DNA of 12,301 nucleotides from an uncultured Oscillibacter sp. (lineage in GTDB: Bacteria; Bacillota; Clostridia; Oscillospirales; Oscillospiraceae): contig CAOJHG010000017.1 in the NCBI GenBank assembly GCA_948435975.1, forward strand, positions 1 through 12,301. Reading direction: 5' to 3'. The notes under the pieces were generated by a model, which saw only the letters and a list, made by a program, of their open reading frames with translations, ran no database searches and was not told where the DNA came from. This document shows, one piece after another, positions 8,137-12,301 of the stretch (its first letter is position 1; the number at the start of each line of letters is the position of its first letter). The position numbers and the translations under genes are program-made.

Positions 8137-9200
8137 AACGGCTTTTGGTAACCGGCGGAGCGGGCTTTATCGGCTCCAACTTTATACGGCACATCCTGCC
8201 CCGGCCCGATATCGAGCAGGTGGTGAACCTGGACCTACTGACCTACGCGGGCAACCTTCGGAACCTGTCGGACGTCTCGGAGGACCCCCGCTATACCTTC
8301 GTCCGGGGCGACATTCGGGACCGGGCCCTGACGGAGGAGCTCTTTGCCCGCTATGCCCCGGACACAGTGGTCCATTTCGCGGCGGAGTCCCACGTAGACC
8401 GGAGCATCACGGAGCCGGAGGTATTCCTGACCACCAACGCCGTGGGTACCCTGACCCTGCTGGAGGCTGCGAAAAGTGCCTGGAGCCGGTCCCCTGGAGA
8501 CAAACACTGCCGGGAGTACCAGCCCGGGGTCCGGTTTCTCCAGGTGTCCACCGACGAGGTCTACGGCGCCCTGGGCCCAGTGGGCCTCTTCCGGGAGGAC
8601 ACACCTCTGGCTCCCAACAGTCCCTATGCCGCTTCCAAGGCCAGCGGGGACCTGCTGGTCCGGGCCTTCGCCCAGACCTACGGCCTGCCGGTGAACATCA
8701 CCCGCTGTTCCAACAACTACGGCCCTTACCAGTTCCCGGAAAAGCTGATTCCCCTGATGATCCACAACGCCCGTACCGGGCGGCCCCTGCCGGTGTACGG
8801 CGACGGGCTTCAGGTCCGGGACTGGCTGCATGTGAATGACCATTGCCGGGCCATAGAGACAGTGCTGGAGCGAGGCCGTCCGGGGGAGATTTACAACGTG
8901 GGCGGCAGCAACGAGCGCACGAATCTGGAGATTATCCGTCTGATTTTGCAGGAGCTGGAGGCCCCGGAGGATTTGATTGTCCACATTCAGGACCGCCCTG
9001 GCCACGACCGGCGCTACGCCATAGACAGCGGCAAGCTTCAGCGGGAGCTGGGCTGGAAGCCCCGGTATACCTTTGAGGAGGGCCTTCGGGAGACGGTCCG
9101 GTGGTACCTGGAGCACGAGGCCTGGACGACGGAGATTGTCAGCGGGGAATATCAGCAGTATTATGCGGCCATGTATGGCCTGGAACAGGAGACGACATGA
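8133..9200 (+). CDS. rfbB: dTDP-glucose 4,6-dehydratase
   Basis: RmlB/RfbB converts dTDP-glucose to dTDP-4-keto-6-deoxyglucose. It is a 355-residue extended short-chain dehydrogenase with NAD-binding TGGAGFIG (7-14), [12 protein letters not shown] (81-92), the catalytic STDEVYG (139-145) and YAASK (165-169) of the Ser/Thr-Asp-Glu...Tyr-Lys set. The C-terminal substrate-binding [11 protein letters not shown] (288-298) and LGWKP (306-310) are also present. Residues ~115-133 are a short loop ([10 protein letters not shown]...), which I recall as common in Clostridia homologues. It overlaps rfbA by 4 bases and the next glycosyltransferase by 4 bases, so all three are probably translated in a coupled way. 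Its keto product is the branch point for the epimerase and aminotransferase of this operon. Confidence 0.97.
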   Translation: MKRLLVTGGAGFIGSNFIRHILPRPDIEQVVNLDLLTYAGNLRNLSDVSEDPRYTFVRGDIRDRALTEELFARYAPDTVVHFAAESHVDRSITEPEVFLTTNAVGTLTLLEAAKSAWSRSPGDKHCREYQPGVRFLQVSTDEVYGALGPVGLFREDTPLAPNSPYAASKASGDLLVRAFAQTYGLPVNITRCSNNYGPYQFPEKLIPLMIHNARTGRPLPVYGDGLQVRDWLHVNDHCRAIETVLERGRPGEIYNVGGSNERTNLEIIRLILQELEAPEDLIVHIQDRPGHDRRYAIDSGKLQRELGWKPRYTFEEGLRETVRWYLEHEAWTTEIVSGEYQQYYAAMYGLEQETT

Positions 9201-10714
9201 CAGAGACCTTTCTCGAGATAAATACCGATGGTATGGCCCAGCCCAACGGGGTGGAAAACGACCTCTTCACAAACCGGCAGGCCATCGCCCGCATGTACCG
9301 CCAGGCGGCAGCGGCAGAGGTGTCCATTCTGGTGGTGGGCTGGAACCGTCTGGAGAAGACGAAACGCTGTGTAGAAAGCATCCTCCGTTATACGGAGGGG
9401 GTTGATTATGAGCTGATTCTGATTGACAGCGGCTCGGAGGACGGAACCCTGGATTACTTCCGCAGCGTGCAGTGTGAGAAGAAGCGGGTTGTTCATATTA
9501 CCCAGAATCTGGGGGTTGCCTATGCCTATTCGCTCTTCTCTTTGAACGAGTTGGGAGATTACATCTGTTTTGCCACCAACGACCTGATTGTGACGCAGGA
9601 CTGGATGAAAAACCTCCTGATCTGTATGAAGTCCGACCCGAAAATTGGCATGGTGACCCCCATGACCTCCAACAGCTCCAACCTCCAGTCCCTGGATTTT
9701 CCGTATAAAACCTATGAGGAAATGCAGACAATCGCGGCCCAGTTCAACCGTTCCGACCCACGGAAATGGGAGGATCGCCAACGGCTGATTGTTCTGGGCA
9801 CGCTGTTCCGGAAGGAAGCCTTGCTGGCGAAGGGCTGGCCAGCGTCGGATGTCGGCTTTTTCCATGACTTTGTGGACGACGACGAGGCCTTTGTGATTCG
9901 CCGTCTGGGCTACCGGACCATTCTGGCAGGCGACACCTGGATCTGCCATGATCACGACGTCCGGGGCGGCGAGGGGAAGGATTCGGCGCAGTTCCAACGC
10001 TCTTTGGCCATAGGCCGCCGGAACTTCCAGGAGAAGCACTTCGGCGTGGACGCCTGGGACGACGTGAATAACTTTCTCAGCCCCTACCTCCCGGACCTCC
10101 CGCCCTTGGAAATCACCGGCATGGCCCGGATTCTGGGGGTGGACGTCCGCTGCGGTACGCCGGTGCTGGACATGAAGAACTGGCTTCGGAAGCAAGGGGT
10201 CTTCACGGCGGAGCTGTCTGCCTTCACCCAGGACCCGAAATATTGGCAGGACCTGATGACCATCTGTGCAGGCGGCGTTCTCTGTGACCGGGAGGAGTTT
10301 TTGTCCGATGCCTTCCCCCAGGAGTATTTCGACTGCGTCGTGGCGGACCGGCCCGTCAATCAGTACCACGAGCCCCAGAAGCTGCTGAATGATTTCTTCG
10401 CCCTCTGCAAGAAGGGGGGGCTGGTGGTCTGTAAGCTGCATAACACCTTTGCCTTCCAGACCTACGTCCACCAGCTGGGCCAGCGGGACACCTACGACCC
10501 GGTCTTCAGCTACCATCTGCCGGTGGAGGCGGTCCGGAAGGCGCTGGATCAGCAGGGGACCATCTTAAAGACCGTGGCTATCCCCTACGCCCTGGACGAG
10601 GATGGCAAACGCACCCTGCGCAGCATCCTCCCGGCGGGAATCCCTCCGGAGACCCAGGACGCCCTGCTGGGCGGAATGCTCTGCCGGGAGTATCTGTTCT
10701 TTGTCCGGAAGTGA
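9197..10714 (+). CDS. GT2 glycosyltransferase fused to a methyltransferase-like domain
   Basis: 505 residues. Residues ~40-255 are a family 2 glycosyltransferase: VSILVVGWNRLEKTKRCVES (42-61), DSGSEDGT (77-84), FATNDLIV (125-132, the DXD-like site), a long acceptor region, and FVDDDEAFVIRRLGYR (225-240), which holds the likely catalytic acid cluster. Residues ~310-415 resemble a class I SAM methyltransferase: the first strand and loop VDVRCGTP (315-322) in place of the usual VGCGTG, then DREEFLSDAFPQEYFDCVVA (364-383) and a CKKGGLVVCKL strand (404-414). The glycine loop is altered, so the domain may not bind SAM normally and could be structural. The start at 9197 overlaps the rfbB stop (ATGA); the open frame back to 9101 is inside rfbB. 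It is the last gene of the operon and probably transfers the sugar made by its neighbours to the glycan or directly to flagellin. The GT2 part is sure; the second domain is a pattern call. Confidence 0.87.
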   Translation: MTETFLEINTDGMAQPNGVENDLFTNRQAIARMYRQAAAAEVSILVVGWNRLEKTKRCVESILRYTEGVDYELILIDSGSEDGTLDYFRSVQCEKKRVVHITQNLGVAYAYSLFSLNELGDYICFATNDLIVTQDWMKNLLICMKSDPKIGMVTPMTSNSSNLQSLDFPYKTYEEMQTIAAQFNRSDPRKWEDRQRLIVLGTLFRKEALLAKGWPASDVGFFHDFVDDDEAFVIRRLGYRTILAGDTWICHDHDVRGGEGKDSAQFQRSLAIGRRNFQEKHFGVDAWDDVNNFLSPYLPDLPPLEITGMARILGVDVRCGTPVLDMKNWLRKQGVFTAELSAFTQDPKYWQDLMTICAGGVLCDREEFLSDAFPQEYFDCVVADRPVNQYHEPQKLLNDFFALCKKGGLVVCKLHNTFAFQTYVHQLGQRDTYDPVFSYHLPVEAVRKALDQQGTILKTVAIPYALDEDGKRTLRSILPAGIPPETQDALLGGMLCREYLFFVRK

Positions 10715-10758
10715 CCTGCGGATGACGGAGGGGGGACTGTGCCATTCGGGAAGTGATG

Positions 10759-10795
10759 GTTTGGTTCAGCGGTTCCCCGCGGCAAACGATTTTTT
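10759..10795 (+). terminator. Possible terminator of the glycosylation operon
   Basis: GTTTG (10759-10763) pairs with CAAAC (10783-10787), and inside it GCGG (10769-10772) pairs with CCGC (10777-10780) around the loop TTCC. A small bulge lies between the two stems. A run of six T (10790-10795) follows two bases later. It begins 45 bases after the last operon stop. The stem is interrupted, so its strength is uncertain. Confidence 0.45.
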
Positions 10796-11103
10796 CAGAA
10801 AAGGAAGATGGGTTGAGGTGATTGTGGTGCCGGGAACAACCGCACTTCGGCGGGTGCTAGTTTCGATCAGTCGCATGGCGACGTTTTCGTCAAGGTATTC
10901 AGCACACCCTTGGTCAAATTCCGCAAAAAGGCTGTGTTCCGTTGACAGAGGACACGTGAGAGCGGTTCATGTTCTTGCCGGAAGGCCTTTAGCTAGATAA
11001 TCCTTGCGGCCTATGGGCTGCTTGGCGTAGATAGCGCCGATATGACAGTTCCTTTCCTGTCGGGAAATGGCGCTGAGAACAGATTTGCCAATTGTATATT
11101 TTA
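10796..11103. other. Non-coding or decayed stretch with small hairpins, no gene recognised
   Basis: I see no intact gene here. On the minus strand one frame reads from about 11118 down to 10735 with a single visible stop near 10962 (segments such as HIGAIYAKQPIGRKDYL and FAEFDQGCAEYLDENVAMRL), which could be a dead gene that I cannot name. On the plus strand short frames give nothing familiar. Two hairpins are visible: GCGGCC/GGCTGC at 11006-11021 with a 4-base loop, and a two-tier stem at 11033-11074 (AGCGCC with GGCGCT outside, GACAG with CTGTC inside). They sit just before the strong hairpin at 11104, so a small structured RNA is possible but unproved. Confidence 0.4.
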
Positions 11104-11147
11104 AACCGCAGACCGTCTGTCATAATCTGGGCAGGCGGTCTGCGGTT
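11104..11147. terminator. Strong 18-bp hairpin terminator, probably serving the SLH remnant
   Basis: AACCGCAGACCG (11104-11115) pairs perfectly with CGGTCTGCGGTT (11136-11147). The stem continues inward through TCTGTC/GGGCAG (11116-11121 with 11130-11135, two G-U pairs) to an 8-base loop. On the minus strand it lies 12 bases after the stop of the SLH pseudogene and is followed by TTTAAAAT, as expected for that gene's terminator. On the plus strand the following sequence is also T-rich (TTTGTC, then TTTTATTTTT at 11165-11174), so it could stop transcription both ways. Confidence 0.75.
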
Positions 11148-11159
11148 CGTGTTTGTCAA

Positions 11160-11420
11160 TCAACTTTTATTTTTCAGAAAGCTTTTCAGCATCTGCACCG
11201 CCTGCGCCCGGGCCTCCAGTCCCTGGAGGCTAACCGCTGATGATGCCGTTCTCCATGGCCGGCACAGAGCTCCACCACGAAGCTGCTGATTGTGTCCATA
11301 TTAATGAAATGCGGTTCCTTGTTCGTGACCGCCGGGCTCCCGGCATACCGCCAGAGCATGACGGCCAGCTGCTCCCGGGTGATGGGGCATTGGGGCCGAA
11401 TATTCCGCAGAATTGGACAT
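11160..11420 (-). pseudogene. Frameshifted remnant of an SLH-domain surface protein
   Basis: Read on the minus strand across three frames, this is the end of a surface-layer homology domain, the module that anchors exported proteins to cell-wall polymers. One frame gives GIFGPNAP. After a missing C in the C-run at 11384-11387, the next frame gives ITREQLAVMLWRYAGSPA and DTISSFVVEL. After a second shift near 11265 comes AMENGIISG, which then meets a stop. A third frame gives LEARAQAVQMLKSFLKNKS and the natural stop at 11160-11162. Concatenated, this is the classic SLH pattern TREQ..VMLWRYAG ... D...IS ... A.ENGIISG ... ARAQ.VQML..FL, with the middle shortened. Three shifts in 250 bases rule out a working gene. 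The 5' part of the gene is missing: upstream sequence on that strand shows no further SLH repeats. The strong hairpin terminator just after the stop is preserved. Confidence 0.82.
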
Positions 11421-11492
11421 AATGCCGCAACTGTTTCTGGCACTGAGGAATTTTTGTAAAATGTCGTGATACGGCGGCTGCGCATCTGCATC

Positions 11493-11515
11493 TTATTTGT
11501 CAAATAGACAAATAA
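11493..11515. repeat. AT-rich inverted repeat, possible operator
   Basis: TTATTTGTC (11493-11501) and GACAAATAA (11507-11515) are perfect 9-base arms around AAATA. The size and symmetry fit a repressor binding site. It lies about 60-85 bases upstream of the -35 box of the promoter at 11577-11605, and no regulator gene is visible nearby. Confidence 0.45.
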
Positions 11516-11576
11516 TGATAATCCGTATTGGCGAAAATATCCTTTAATAGACAAGGGGGGTGTGAGATTTCCACCC

Positions 11577-11605
11577 TTGTGTTCTCACCAACATTCATAT
11601 ATAAT
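11577..11605 (+). promoter_or_regulatory. Sigma-A-type promoter for the small Ig-like protein
   Basis: TTGTGT (11577-11582), a 17-base spacer and a perfect TATAAT (11600-11605) lie upstream of the ATG at 11638, giving a short leader of about 25 bases. An imperfect inverted repeat, ACAAGGG (11551-11557) with CCCTTGT (11574-11580), overlaps the -35 box and could be an operator or a terminator for upstream transcription. The -10 is convincing; the -35 matches the consensus at three of six bases. Confidence 0.65.
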
Positions 11606-11637
11606 GGCGACAGTTATAGAATGAAGGAGTTAAGCCT

Positions 11638-12162
11638 ATGAAACGATGCCGTAGGTGGGTGGTCTTGCTCGTTTTCGTTGCTCTTTGTGCTGTTGGGGTT
11701 TGGTTTGCTATGAAAGCCTCAGCAGAATATCCCGCGCTTGGTGAACCGGTTTCTTACCCCGTCAATCAGGTCGATGGATTTGAACTGACAATAGAAGACC
11801 CTTCTTGGTCGCCCTTTAAAGGTTATACAATCAAATGGAAAGTCACAGCAAATTCCGAAGATGCCTATACATTTTCGTGGAACCCTCAAATAGAATCTGG
11901 TTTTGAATACCTTGAGCGCCGCATGGACGGTCAATGGTATCGTCTGGAGTATTCGCAGGACAGTTTTTCCTTCAACAATCTGGATTTTTCACTAGGCGGA
12001 GAAAACGGTTCTGGTTTGGAGGGAAGTATTGTACAGAAGTATGCCCATTACGGTACCCGCCTGGAGCCGGGAAATTACCGTGTTGTGCTAAGAATGATGT
12101 CAGAAGATGGAAAACCACACTATTTAGCCGAAGAATTTATGGTTAAGGAAACGCTGAATTAG
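11638..12162 (+). CDS. Small membrane-anchored protein with a probable Ig-like domain
   Basis: 174 residues. Residues 1-29 are a signal/anchor: positive MKRCRR, then a hydrophobic stretch VVLLVFVALCAVGVWFAMKASA. There is no lipobox in the usual place (the Cys at 17 lies inside the hydrophobic core). The rest is beta-rich: DGFELTIEDPSW, YTIKWKVTANSEDAYTFSW, EYLERRMDGQWYRLEY and YGTRLEPGNYRVVLRMMSEDGK. The pattern of a polar beta-sandwich with 'dg.WY.L', then 'YG..L.PGNYRVV' matches the small bacterial Ig-like domains (Big_14-like) found on exported Clostridia proteins, where function is mostly unknown. AAGGAG at 11624-11629 is 8 bases before the ATG, behind its own promoter. The gene is clearly more AT-rich than the sugar operon, which suggests a separate origin. 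Its stop TAG at 12160-12162 is right at the apparent edge of the insertion sequence to its right, so the last residues may have been altered. Confidence 0.72.
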   Translation: MKRCRRWVVLLVFVALCAVGVWFAMKASAEYPALGEPVSYPVNQVDGFELTIEDPSWSPFKGYTIKWKVTANSEDAYTFSWNPQIESGFEYLERRMDGQWYRLEYSQDSFSFNNLDFSLGGENGSGLEGSIVQKYAHYGTRLEPGNYRVVLRMMSEDGKPHYLAEEFMVKETLN

Positions 12163-12301
12163 GCCTAGTTTGAAAAAAATGAGGAATTAGTGCTAAATCA
12201 ACAAAATAGCGATAGCGGCCAGGTAAACAAAGGCGAGAAAAGAAGCAACCAGCTTGACATATCTGGTGGCGATTCTGCGAAACCATTTGTGCTTTTGGAA
12301 G
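12163..12301 (-). mobile_element. Right-hand part of an IS5-type insertion sequence, cut by the window edge
   Basis: The minus-strand transposase end at 12193-12300 shows that an insertion sequence enters from the right. The likely element tip is the GGCCTAGTTTGAAAAAAAT-like sequence starting at 12163, directly after a TA dinucleotide (12160-12161). IS5-family elements of the IS427 type usually target TA and duplicate it. The tip is inferred; its matching inverted repeat would be outside the window. Confidence 0.55.
12193..12301 (-). CDS. IS5-family DDE transposase, C-terminal fragment
   Basis: Only the last 35 codons are inside the window: the sequence ends FRRIATRYVKLVASFLAFVYLAAIAILLI then TAG (complement at 12193-12195). 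FRRIATRY.K...SFLAF.YLAAI is the typical closing helix of IS5/IS427-group DDE transposases. That helix includes the Arg/Lys-rich stretch after the catalytic Glu; the DDE residues themselves are not visible. The start and any programmed frameshift lie to the right of the window, so whether the copy is intact cannot be judged. Confidence 0.78.
   Translation of the reverse strand, partial: FQKHKWFRRIATRYVKLVASFLAFVYLAAIAILLI

Noticed and set aside
9161..10516. A 451-codon open frame on the minus strand opposite the last glycosyltransferase
   Set aside because: It lies entirely antisense to a protein with clear GT2 motifs, has no recognisable domain, and such frames are common opposite GC-rich genes.
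10806..10975. Serine recombinase tail on the minus strand
   Set aside because: The segment FAEFDQGCAEYLDENVAMRLIE faintly recalls recombinase C-termini, but no catalytic or diagnostic motif supports it.
10602..11000. A 132-codon plus-strand frame across the end of the operon
   Set aside because: The first third overlaps the glycosyltransferase gene out of frame, and the rest has no motif and spans a probable terminator.
1..12301. CRISPR array, tRNA, rRNA or an rfbD/rmlD gene
   Set aside because: I looked for regular spaced repeats, cloverleaf signatures, rRNA-like sequence and the reductase motifs and found none.

Overview
The window looks like a piece of a motile, Gram-positive gut-type bacterium of the Bacillota (class Clostridia, probably the Oscillospiraceae side). 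This is inferred from a Clostridia-style flagellin, strong AGGAGG-type ribosome binding sites, GC-rich tightly packed genes, an S-layer-homology (SLH) remnant and a small Ig-like surface protein. No species can be named from the sequence alone.

Positions 1-1556 hold the 3' part of a flagellin gene, whose start lies before the window. A 251-base gap (1557-1807) follows with three hairpins: a perfect 9-bp stem, a GC-rich UUCG hairpin that looks like the flagellin terminator, and a long imperfect hairpin reaching into the Shine-Dalgarno region of the next gene.

Positions 1808-10714 are one compact plus-strand operon of eight genes, with gaps of 1-28 bases or ATGA overlaps: a large GT2 glycosyltransferase with a helical repeat tail; a CatB-like hexapeptide acyltransferase with an unrecognised C-terminal domain; rfbC; a GNAT acetyltransferase; a DegT/DnrJ/EryC1 aminotransferase; rfbA; rfbB; and a GT2 glycosyltransferase fused to a methyltransferase-like domain. 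rfbA and rfbB make dTDP-4-keto-6-deoxyglucose. No rfbD/rmlD reductase, which would complete dTDP-L-rhamnose, is present; an aminotransferase and two acyltransferases are found instead. The simplest reading is a flagellin glycosylation island that makes and attaches an acylated deoxyamino sugar, possibly of L configuration because the 3,5-epimerase is present. The sugar and the target are inferences.

After the operon (10715-11637) the DNA becomes a low-coding junk zone. It holds a weak terminator, a stretch with no assignable gene, a strong hairpin terminator, and a frameshifted minus-strand remnant of an SLH domain. From about 11490 the base composition shifts towards AT. A well-formed promoter drives a small membrane-anchored protein with a probable Ig-like fold (11638-12162). 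The last 110 bases are the 3' end of a minus-strand IS5-type transposase, so the right edge of the window is inside an insertion sequence.
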